From assembly GCF_901212655.1 (NCBI RefSeq), contig NZ_CAAKON010000021.1:86045-150044 (forward strand): 64,000 bases of DNA, given 5' to 3'. This DNA comes from Olsenella uli (GTDB taxonomy: Bacteria > Actinomycetota > Coriobacteriia > Coriobacteriales > Atopobiaceae). Numbering within the stretch: the first letter of the stretch is position 1; every line of letters starts with the position of its first letter. The notes under the pieces are model-generated. The model did no database searches, was not told where the DNA came from, and saw nothing but the letters and a program-made list of their open reading frames with translations. The translations under genes were made by a program, and so were the position numbers. Shown one piece after another: positions 9,139 to 16,479 of this stretch.

Positions 9139-9660
9139 CTAGATCAACCCCTCTTCGGCAAACTTCTCGACCAGCCGCTGCTGGGTCATCGGAATCTGGT
9201 AGAGCGCGCAGCCCGTGGCGTCGAGGATGGCGTTGCGAATGGCGGGCGTGAACGGCATGAGCGGCAGCTCACCCAGGGCCTTGTTGCCGTAGGGGCCGCT
9301 CGGGTCGTCGGCCTCCACGAAGATGCAGCGAAGCTCGGGTCGTCCATCGAGGAGGGGATCTTGCAGTCGAGCAGGTTGTTGTTGCGCAGCCGGCCCGGCG
9401 CGGGGTCGACGAGCTGCTCCTCGTAGAGCGCGGCACCGATACCCTGTGCCATGCCGCCCTGAACCTGGCCCTCGGCCGTGGCCGGGTCGAGGATGCGGTC
9501 CGAGTCGTGCACGTTGAGGAAGTCGAGGTTGTTCTTGCGGAGCGTCGTGGCGGTCTTGCGCACGGCATGGCCGCTCACGTAGCTCTGGCACGAGGCATAG
9601 GCGCCCGTGTCGAACGGCGTGACGTCGGTGTATTGCTGCGAGACAAGGTGCACCCAGCTG
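9139..9660 (-). pseudogene. Xanthine dehydrogenase molybdopterin subunit, C-terminal fragment with frameshift
   Basis: About 170 residues remain of a protein normally of 750 or more. The 5' part reads VRKTATTLRKNNLDFL and EGQVQGGMAQGIGAALYEEQ; after SSMDDP near 9336-9340 one base is missing and the reading moves to the frame giving FVEADDPSGPYGNKALGE and the last residues. The fragment begins directly after the regulator stop codon, so everything upstream (most of the catalytic subunit) has been deleted. No function is possible. Confidence 0.85.
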
Positions 9661-9662
9661 CG

Positions 9663-10322
9663 CTATGCCTCGCCCGATCCCTTAGCCTCGTCGAGGTAGC
9701 TGTAGAGGGTGTACTTCGAGATGCCAAAGTACTTGCAGACCTTGGGACCGCTCTTGGTGATGAGGAAGGCGCCGGTGTCGTTGAGGTAGCGGATCGCGCG
9801 CACGCGGTCGTCCTTGTTCATGAGCGCCGCCGGCTTGCCCACGAGCTCGACGCTCTGCTCAATGAGGTCGTCGAGCAGGTCGGCCACGTTTCGCACGATG
9901 GGCTCGGGTTCTCCGGTGGGATCGTCGCCGGGGCCGGTGCCCGTAAGGCTGCTCAGGGCGTCGGCCGCAGCCGACAACATTGTGATGTCGTAGTTGATGC
10001 CAAATATGCCCGTCGTACGGCCCTCCGCATTGCGGATGAACACCGTGGTGGAACGCAGGATGCGCCCGTCCGAGGTCTTCGTGAGGTAGGCGAGGCGATC
10101 GGAGAGCTTGTGGACGCTTCCAGCCTTGATGGCCTCGAGCACCACGTGGCTCGGCCCGTCGCCCACGGCTCGGCCCGTCACGTGGCCGTTCTCGATGGCG
10201 ATGATGGAGCGCGCGGGATCGCTGGTCTCGAGGTCGTGAACGACCGTCTCGCAGTTTGAGCCGAATTGCGCTGCGATGCCGTGAGCAAGACGCGTATAGA
10301 AGTCGATCTGGGAAGCATCCAT
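9663..10322 (-). CDS. YheO/DauR-like PAS-HTH transcriptional regulator
   Basis: A 219-residue regulator with an N-terminal YheO-like PAS domain (residues about 8-120, containing IIAIENGHVTGRAVGD and GIFGINYDIT) and a C-terminal helix-turn-helix (KVCKYFGISKYTLYSYLDEA). The ATG at 10322 (MDASQIDFY) gives the normal family start; the ribosome site is weak (GAAAGACGG), and the frame is open further upstream. It is the first gene before the xanthine dehydrogenase remnants and the purine permease, so it probably once controlled purine catabolism and may still control purine uptake (inference). Confidence 0.85.
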   Translation of the reverse strand: MDASQIDFYTRLAHGIAAQFGSNCETVVHDLETSDPARSIIAIENGHVTGRAVGDGPSHVVLEAIKAGSVHKLSDRLAYLTKTSDGRILRSTTVFIRNAEGRTTGIFGINYDITMLSAAADALSSLTGTGPGDDPTGEPEPIVRNVADLLDDLIEQSVELVGKPAALMNKDDRVRAIRYLNDTGAFLITKSGPKVCKYFGISKYTLYSYLDEAKGSGEA

Positions 10323-10945
10323 AAGCGCCGTCTTTCGGTTGGGTGAGCGAGTGTCGGCTCTTTGACGCCGGCCTTCGATCGAGCGGACGAGAGCAGTCGT
10401 GTCAAACCCGTGGACCCAACTAAACACGTGGGCTTGGCATCAGGACTGATTGCCTAATTCTAACAGCGGATGTTGATACCCCTGATATAAAGTTAGCCCA
10501 TCAGACCAGAAGTGCGGGATATGAAGGGACAACGTCGGGGGCGTCCTCTGTAGATAGGGGTCTCTAGCAGGAGCGTTGGGCCCAGCATGCACCGCCGTGG
10601 GCACCACGCCCCAAAGAATGCCGCACCATTCGCTTTTCCTCGCCTACCGCTCGCCGGCATGTGAGTGGTATGAGGCACATTTTCTCACCGCACGCCCAAA
10701 CACCCGCGGGCGGCGGGCAGCGTGGCGCAGTACGAGGGGGCGGCAAGAATGGTGTACATGTTGATGTGTGTCCCCAGGTAAAAGACACTCCCCCGCCTAC
10801 ACCAAAGAGGGGCGTTTACCAAGCCGTAACATCAAAGTGGGGACGCGCCGAGTATCCTTATGAGACTTGCACGTCAGGCTCGCCGGACCGCTCCGGCTTG
10901 CACGTCAGGCTCGCCGGTCAGCGCCGACGAAGAAGGAGATGCCAC
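10323..10945. other. Intergenic region between divergent regulator and serC
   Basis: No coding region was supported in these 623 bases. It must contain promoters for the YheO-type regulator (minus) and for serC (plus), but no clear -35/-10 pair stood out. A GTGTC...GACAC inverted repeat lies near 10767-10789 and a 21-bp direct repeat lies close to serC. Confidence 0.45.
10866..10917. repeat. 21-bp direct repeat upstream of serC
   Basis: The 21 bases at 10866-10886 are repeated exactly at 10897-10917 (period 31 bp; begins CTTGCACGTCAGG). The second copy ends 28 bases before the serC start. It could be a duplicated binding site or a recent slippage product. Confidence 0.75.
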
Positions 10946-12046
10946 ATGGCTCGCGTGTTCAATTTCTCCGCAGGTCCCGCCGCACTTCCCGAGGAGGTGC
11001 TGCGCGAGTGTGCCGACGAGATGCTCGACTATAAGGGCCAGGGCATGAGCGTGCTTGAGATGAGTCACCGATCTGCCGCCTACCAGCAAATCTTCGATGA
11101 CACCGTGGCAACCCTGCGCCGCGTGCTGGGCATCCCCGACACCTACAGGGTGCTGTTCCTCCAGGGGGGTGCCACGCTCGAGTTCGCGGGCATCCCCATG
11201 AACCTCATGCGAGGCGGCCACGCCGGCTACCTCGTCACGGGCAACTTCGCCAAGAAGGCCTGGAGGGAGGCCCAGAAGTATGGCGAGGCCGAGGTGCTCG
11301 CAACAAGCGCCGACACCAACTTCGACCGCATCCCCAACCTCGCGCCAGTTGCCGAGCGCGTGGCCAAAGGCGGGCTTGACTACGTCTACATCTGTCAGAA
11401 CAACACGATCTTTGGCACGCAGTTCCACGAGCTGCCGGAGTGCGGCGAGACGCCGCTCGTTGCCGACGTCTCGAGCTGCTTCCTCTCCGAGCCGCTCGAC
11501 GTGACCCGCTACGGCCTCGTCTACGCAGGCGCGCAGAAAAATGCGGGCCCGGCCGGCGTCACCGTCGTCATCGTGCGCGAGGACCTCATCGCAGGCGGCC
11601 CGGCGCTGCCCATCTGCCCCACCTACCTCGACTACAAGGTCGAGGCCGAGAAGGGCTCGATGCTCAACACGCCCAACACCTTCGGCATCTACCTGTGCGA
11701 CAAGGTGTTCCACTGGGTCGAGCGCACCGGCGGCCTCACGGCCATGCGCGAGCGCAACCTTGAGAAGTCACGGCTGCTCTACGACTACCTCGACCACAGC
11801 ACGCTCTTCCACGGACACGCCCAGCCATCCAGCCGCTCCATCGCCAACGTGACGTTCCGCACCGGCGACGAGGCCCTCGACGCCGAGTTCGTCGCCGGAG
11901 CCACCGAGCGGGGTCTCGCGGGCGTCAAGGGCCACCGCCTCGTGGGCGGCATGCGAGCCAGCGTCTACAACGCCGTCCCCCTCGAAGGCGTCCGTGCCCT
12001 ACGATCGTACATGGAGGAGTTCGAGTCGAGTCATCCTGCCAAGTAG
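10946..12046 (+). CDS. serC: Phosphoserine aminotransferase
   Basis: A 366-residue class-V PLP aminotransferase that makes phosphoserine from 3-phosphohydroxypyruvate and glutamate. It starts FNFSAGPAALPEEVL, typical of SerC; the PLP-binding Lys is K198 in YAGAQKNAGPAG, and FLQGGATLEF (residues 71-80) binds the cofactor phosphate. The ATG at 10946 follows AGAAGGAGA, while the frame is open further upstream. It is followed by serA, giving the first two steps of serine synthesis; serB is not in the window. Confidence 0.97.
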   Translation: MARVFNFSAGPAALPEEVLRECADEMLDYKGQGMSVLEMSHRSAAYQQIFDDTVATLRRVLGIPDTYRVLFLQGGATLEFAGIPMNLMRGGHAGYLVTGNFAKKAWREAQKYGEAEVLATSADTNFDRIPNLAPVAERVAKGGLDYVYICQNNTIFGTQFHELPECGETPLVADVSSCFLSEPLDVTRYGLVYAGAQKNAGPAGVTVVIVREDLIAGGPALPICPTYLDYKVEAEKGSMLNTPNTFGIYLCDKVFHWVERTGGLTAMRERNLEKSRLLYDYLDHSTLFHGHAQPSSRSIANVTFRTGDEALDAEFVAGATERGLAGVKGHRLVGGMRASVYNAVPLEGVRALRSYMEEFESSHPAK

Positions 12047-12199
12047 CCCAAGAAGCCAAGCACAAGAATTGACACTCAGGCACCTGGCGCCCGCGCTCGG
12101 CGCGAGCTCCGCACGAGTCCGGGGCCACTCCCCCGGACGAGCGGGACTGTCCGAGCGTTGAGCACGGAAGTCAGATGCCGACGGGAAGGGAAATCAAAG

Positions 12200-13363
12200 A
12201 TGAGGCACATCAAGACCATCGACGACATCACCAAGGACGGCAGCGTCGAGTTCGGCGATGGCTACGACTTCGTGGACACCACCGAGGAGGCAGACGCCAT
12301 CCTCATGCGCTCCACCGACCTGCACGGCTACGAGCTGCCCGCGGGCATCCGCGCCATCGCCCGCTGCGGCGCCGGCGTGAACAACATCCCCATCGACGAG
12401 TACGCCAAGAAGGGCGTCGTGGTCTTCAACTCCCCCGGTGCCAACGCCAACGCCGTAAAGGAGCTCGTCATCGCGATGCTCATCCTCTCCAGCCGCGGCG
12501 TGGTGCAGTCCATGGACTGGGTGCGCGCGCACGAGGAGGACCCCAACATCCAGGTCGACGCCGAGAAGGCCAAGAAGGCATTCGTGGGCCGCGAGCTCAA
12601 GGGCAAGCGCATCGGCGTGGTGGGCCTGGGCAATGTGGGCTCCAAGGTCGCCAACGCCTGCGTTGACCTTGGCATGGACGTCTACGGCTACGACCCGTTC
12701 ATCTCCGTGGAGCACGCCTGGGCACTCAACCGCGAGATCCAGCGCGTGGGCACGCTCGAGGACCTCTGCCGCGGCTGCGACTACCTGACCGTGCACGTGC
12801 CCAGCAAGGCCGACACCATCCACATGATCGATGAGGACATGCTGGGCCTGCTCAAGCCGGGCGCCGTGCTCATCAACTACGCGCGCGAGACCATCGTGGA
12901 CGAAGAGGCCGTGGACGCTGCCCTGCGCGGCGGTCGCCTCTCCTGGTTCTCCACGGACTTCGCCACGCCCGGCACCGTCAAGATGCCCAACACCTTCATC
13001 ACCACGCACTCCGGCGCCGGCACCGGCGAGGCCGAGGCAAACTGCGCCGACATGGCCATCTCCGAGCTCAAGGACTACCTGGAGAACGGCAACATCGCGA
13101 ACTCGGTGAACTACCCGGCGTGCTCCATGGGCAAGGCCCGCGCCGCGAGTCGCGTTGCGTGCCTGCACGCCAACGTGCCCAACATGATCGGCCAGATCAC
13201 GGCAATCCTGGCAAAGGACAACGCCAACGTGCAGCGCATGGTCAACGAGAGCGCCGGCGAGAACGCCTACACCATGTTCGACACCGACGAGCACCTCGAG
13301 GACGCCACGATCGAGGCCCTGAAGCAGATTCCCGCCATCTATCGCGTGCGCGTGATCAAGTAG
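12200..13363 (+). CDS. serA: D-3-phosphoglycerate dehydrogenase (ACT-domain short form)
   Basis: A 387-residue NAD-dependent dehydrogenase that oxidises 3-phosphoglycerate for serine synthesis. The Rossmann motif GLGNVG is at residues 142-147, the substrate-binding GAGVNNIPI near 58, and the catalytic His lies in ITTHSGAGTGEAE. The last ~70 residues (NMIGQITAILAKDNANVQ) form an ACT domain, the likely serine-feedback site. The ATG at 12200 is chosen because MRHIKTIDD is the family start; GGAAGGG lies about ten bases upstream. serC precedes it by about 150 bases and a terminator follows. Confidence 0.95.
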   Translation: MRHIKTIDDITKDGSVEFGDGYDFVDTTEEADAILMRSTDLHGYELPAGIRAIARCGAGVNNIPIDEYAKKGVVVFNSPGANANAVKELVIAMLILSSRGVVQSMDWVRAHEEDPNIQVDAEKAKKAFVGRELKGKRIGVVGLGNVGSKVANACVDLGMDVYGYDPFISVEHAWALNREIQRVGTLEDLCRGCDYLTVHVPSKADTIHMIDEDMLGLLKPGAVLINYARETIVDEEAVDAALRGGRLSWFSTDFATPGTVKMPNTFITTHSGAGTGEAEANCADMAISELKDYLENGNIANSVNYPACSMGKARAASRVACLHANVPNMIGQITAILAKDNANVQRMVNESAGENAYTMFDTDEHLEDATIEALKQIPAIYRVRVIK

Positions 13364-13382
13364 CATTCTTCTTGCGGCGCAG

Positions 13383-13428
13383 GGCCGCGCGGACTCCCAG
13401 CTGCGGGAGCTCGCGCGGCCTTTTGTTT
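13383..13428 (+). terminator. Rho-independent terminator after serA
   Basis: The stem GGCCGCGCG (13383-13391) pairs with CGCGCGGCC (13412-13420) around an inner CTCCC/GGGAG hairpin and is followed by TTTTGTTT. It closes the serC-serA unit 20 bases after the serA stop. Confidence 0.9.
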
Positions 13429-13435
13429 GGCAGAC

Positions 13436-13545
13436 GATGAGTCAGTCCAGCCGCCTTGCTGCCGTCTACTTTGACTCATTTTGCGCGCCGTCTCAGCCCA
13501 GCCGCCGCCTGGTCGCCATCCACCTTGACTCATTATTCGAGCTGC
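13436..13545. repeat. Imperfect ~50-bp direct repeat with TGACTCA motifs
   Basis: Two diverged copies (about 13444-13482 and 13495-13537) share CAGCCGCC and TTGACTCATT, and an inverted GATGAGTCA precedes the first. The TGAGTCA/TGACTCA alternation lies in the leader of the DUF1015-like gene and might be a repeated operator. Confidence 0.5.
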
Positions 13546-13577
13546 CTCATTCCAGAAGTCATAGAGGAGCGTTTCGC

Positions 13578-14321
13578 ATGGACATCCAGCCCTTTTCCTG
13601 CACGCGGCCCAACCCGGACCGCATCACCGATGCCCTCGTGGCCGGCCCGGACGCGCTTGCAGACAGCAGCCTCTTCACGCTGGACGCCTCGCGAGCGCTC
13701 TACGTAATTGAGCATGCAGGCGTCGCCGGCGCCACAATGGGACTCGCTTGCTGCATCCCGGTGGACGAAATGGCGGGTCTCATGCCAACGGACGAGGCGG
13801 CCCCGAGAGATTCCGGCAAAGGGGCATCCTCTTCAGAGCAAGCCGTCGAGGCCGGCGTCAGTGAGGGCGCAACCAGAGATGACATCTCCAGCGACCAAGA
13901 CGCGAGCGCCCTTCTTGATGAAATCAAGCGTCTAGGGGCTCAGGTGCATCCTGTCAGGCTTCTGCACGCCGGCAACTTCGCGCTCGACATCATCCTCGGG
14001 GCGGCAAAGACCGCAACGCCGCTCTACGCGCTCGACGGACCCAGCGGGCAACGCCTGACCGTCTGGCGAGTCAGTCGTCCCGAGGCTATCGACGCGCTTA
14101 AGGCCACATACGGCACGCTCGGGCTTTCCCTTGCCACAAGCGCAGATGCCCTGGTGGCCGAAGCGGACATAGCGCTTGCCCGGGAGCATCACGCAGCCGT
14201 CAAGACCCAGGGCATTCCCGCGCCAAGCGACATCGCGCTTGCGGTTCTCATTCCTCAAAATCAGGCCGGCGCCGACACCTTCAGCATCCCCGCAGGCCTT
14301 CTTATGCACCGCATTCGCTAA
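13578..14321 (+). CDS. Shortened DUF1015-family protein
   Basis: A 247-residue protein that matches the start of DUF1015 proteins (IQPFSCTRPNPDRI resembles the family PFxxxRPNPE, and RALYVIEHAGVAGATMGLACCIPVDEM... corresponds to the family strand around ALYVYR..GLxACVxVDxY). The usual length is about 400 residues, so large internal parts are missing, yet the frame is open and an AGAGGAG site precedes the ATG at 13578. DUF1015 genes commonly sit beside serA-serC, as here. A degenerate linker (about residues 70-115, Ser/Glu/Asp-rich) replaces conserved family sequence. Function is unknown; it may be a decaying family member. Confidence 0.65.
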   Translation: MDIQPFSCTRPNPDRITDALVAGPDALADSSLFTLDASRALYVIEHAGVAGATMGLACCIPVDEMAGLMPTDEAAPRDSGKGASSSEQAVEAGVSEGATRDDISSDQDASALLDEIKRLGAQVHPVRLLHAGNFALDIILGAAKTATPLYALDGPSGQRLTVWRVSRPEAIDALKATYGTLGLSLATSADALVAEADIALAREHHAAVKTQGIPAPSDIALAVLIPQNQAGADTFSIPAGLLMHRIR

Positions 14322-14350
14322 GGCCTTCGGCTCCCAACTCAAGCTGCGGC

Positions 14351-14385
14351 CTGCGAGCTGCGAGCTGCGAGCTGCGAGCTGCGAG
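14351..14385. repeat. Heptamer tandem repeat (CTGCGAG)x5
   Basis: Five exact 7-base units CTGCGAG lie between the convergent DUF1015-like and pentapeptide-like genes. Two other heptamer tracts occur in this window (39805-39839 and 42434-42482). Confidence 0.9.
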
Positions 14386-14412
14386 TGGATTATGCTAATT
14401 AAGCCGACTTCG

Positions 14413-14793
14413 CTATCGTCCGCCAAACAGGCCGCCAAGCCCTCCAAAGAGGCCGCCCAGCCCTCCGCCAAGCAGCTTGCTGGCAATGGCGCCCATGTCC
14501 AGCTTGGACATGTCGACGTGCAGGGCGTCGGCAGCGCCCTGGAGCTGCGCAATATCGAGCTTGGAGACGTCGATCTCCGCGAGGTTCAACTGCGACAAAT
14601 CAACGAACGAGAGGTCCATGCCCGTCTCCGCAAGCCTGGCAAGCGTTGCCTGCACGACCTCCGTGACATCAAAGCCGCCCGCGCCGGTGATGGCCTCAAC
14701 CGCCTCACGTGGATGGGCAATGAGCTCCTGGGCTCGCTCGGGCGCCGCCTGAACGGCCTCGGCAACCGTGACGGCAATCGTCTGGACGTCCAT
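14413..14793 (-). CDS. Small pentapeptide-repeat-like protein with Gly-rich tail
   Basis: A 126-residue protein that I do not recognise as a named family. Residues 60-84 and 94-103 follow a five-residue period of the type D-L-S-x-L (DLSFV, DLSQL, NLAEI, DVSKL, DIAQL, then DMSKL, DMGAI), as in pentapeptide repeats that form right-handed beta-helices. The N-terminal 55 residues look helical. The last 18 residues are GGGLGGLFGGLGGLFGGR, an almost exact repeat of LGGLFGG. The ATG at 14793 has a strong GAGGAG site, which supports a real gene. No signal peptide is evident. It is convergent with the DUF1015-like gene and lies downstream of the ThrE-type gene on the same strand. Confidence 0.7.
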   Translation of the reverse strand: MDVQTIAVTVAEAVQAAPERAQELIAHPREAVEAITGAGGFDVTEVVQATLARLAETGMDLSFVDLSQLNLAEIDVSKLDIAQLQGAADALHVDMSKLDMGAIASKLLGGGLGGLFGGLGGLFGGR

Positions 14794-14891
14794 GTTGTCT
14801 CCTCAAGCTCTTCGTTGTCTCCCACGCCGGAAACCCGGCAGGCACGTCACACCAGCCCAGGCGCGCCGACCGACTCCGCTACCCTGCCCAG

Positions 14892-16301
14892 CTAGCTCGT
14901 ATGACGCCAGCGAGGGTCGGTGATGGAGCGTGCCACGCCCAGGCCCACCGGCAGGAAGGCCACGATGAGGACGGCGCGAATCATCCACCCCATCATGTTG
15001 AGCGTGTCGAACACGCACATATAGTAAATCGCGCGATACATATACAGGCCCGGCACCATGATCACGATGCTGGGCACCGTGAGCGAAATGCGCGGGAAGC
15101 TCGTATGCAGCCCCAGCACCGCCGCAAGGAGCCCCGAGCAGAGGGCGCCGATAAACGCCGCCGCCTCGGGCGGCACGCCCGCGGAGAGCCCAAGCCCCGG
15201 CAGAAGCGTTGGGAGGTCAACGAGCGACAGCCTCAGCGTATTGGAAATCATGCCGATGACTCCCGCCGTCGCGGCCATCTTCGCTGGGCTGTTGAACATG
15301 ACCGAGAAGCCAAAGACGCCCACGAAGCTCATCGTGAGCCTCAACAGCGTCGTGAACCACGGCGCAAGCCCCAGCGGCTGGAAGTCGTCCGGGGCAAGCC
15401 CCACCACCTCGGCGACGAGCCAGCCCACGAGCGTTGCCAGGACGATGACGGACACCGCGAAGGTGAGGCGCTCGATGCCGCTGCGCATGTCGAGCTTGGC
15501 GATGTCGAGCCCGCTCGTGATGAGCGGGAACCCGGGAATAACGAACAGCATGGCGCCGATGTAGCCCGCCTGGTGGGACATGGCGCCCGGCACCGCCATT
15601 CCCAGGAGCATCAGGATGACGAGGTACGCCACGCACGCAACGGCGACGCCACAGGCGATGCCGCTGTACTGCCCGATCTTGCGCCTGCCCATGCGTGCGC
15701 GCACGAAGTTGCCAAGGCCCGCGCCCACCGTAGCGCAGAACATCTCGATGGGGCCGCCGCCCAGCAGAAACACGAAGGCGCCGCAGGCAAAGCCCGACGC
15801 CAGCCCCAGCTGCCAGGGCGTGTAATCCGGCTTGGACTTCTCCACCAAGTCGAGCAGCTCGTGGTAGCCGTGCACCGTGATCTCGCGGCCGAGGGTCTCC
15901 ACCTCGCGCAGGTAGTTCTCCATGAGCCAGATCCTGTGCGTGTTGACGCCCGTGGTGGCAAGGCTCACCACCTCGCTGAAACTCTCGTGACCCTCGATGC
16001 AGGTGCACTCGATCGAGAGCAGCGAGATGTCCACGTGGATGGTGACGCCCAACACGCTCGCGACGCGGTTCATCGTGTCGCGCACCCGCCAGGCGCCCGT
16101 GCCGCTCGCGAGGGCCAGCAGACCCGTGCGACAGATGATGGTTGACTTGTCGGGCAGGGGCGCCTGCACCGCCGGCATGTCGCCCGCGGCAACGACCTCG
16201 TGCCAGGCGGCCTGCATGTGATGGGGGCGCATCCTCACCCCATGGCCCGAATTCTGATGATGGTGATGCATCCCAATCCTGCCAACGGTCACCGGACCCA
16301 T
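14892..16301 (-). CDS. ThrE-family threonine/serine exporter-like membrane protein
   Basis: A 469-residue protein with the fused ThrE/ThrE_2 architecture: a cytosolic N-terminal domain (about residues 45-165, with ISLLSIECTCIEGHESF) and about ten membrane segments, including FVIPGFPLITSGLDIAKLDMRSGIER, the motif typical of the family. Such proteins export threonine and serine. The reading frame is open far upstream, but the ATG at 16301 (MGPVTVGRIG) follows GGAAGG at good spacing and gives a normal length. A His-rich stretch (MHHHHQ) follows the start. It is divergent from the TPR gene at 16480. Confidence 0.87.
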   Translation of the reverse strand: MGPVTVGRIGMHHHHQNSGHGVRMRPHHMQAAWHEVVAAGDMPAVQAPLPDKSTIICRTGLLALASGTGAWRVRDTMNRVASVLGVTIHVDISLLSIECTCIEGHESFSEVVSLATTGVNTHRIWLMENYLREVETLGREITVHGYHELLDLVEKSKPDYTPWQLGLASGFACGAFVFLLGGGPIEMFCATVGAGLGNFVRARMGRRKIGQYSGIACGVAVACVAYLVILMLLGMAVPGAMSHQAGYIGAMLFVIPGFPLITSGLDIAKLDMRSGIERLTFAVSVIVLATLVGWLVAEVVGLAPDDFQPLGLAPWFTTLLRLTMSFVGVFGFSVMFNSPAKMAATAGVIGMISNTLRLSLVDLPTLLPGLGLSAGVPPEAAAFIGALCSGLLAAVLGLHTSFPRISLTVPSIVIMVPGLYMYRAIYYMCVFDTLNMMGWMIRAVLIVAFLPVGLGVARSITDPRWRHTS

Positions 16302-16479
16302 GAGCCAACCTTCCGTAGAGCTGAGGCCCGCGCGTCGCCGCCCGTACCGAGGCGGCAAGGACGAGCGGTAGTTAAACGTTTCGATCGAGCATACTACTTC
16401 GCCGCGAACGCCCCGCGCGAGCCAAGGTGGGTATGATGAGCAGATACCACCGATGACAAACGAAGGCGAAGGAGAGGTC

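Noticed and set aside
10560..10790. Small genes in the serC upstream region
   Set aside because: Open frames on both strands overlap, are biased in composition and have no ribosome sites.
13578..14321. Pseudogene call for the DUF1015-like gene
   Set aside because: The frame is uninterrupted, a ribosome site is present, and the shortened form may still be used, so it was kept as a CDS with low confidence.
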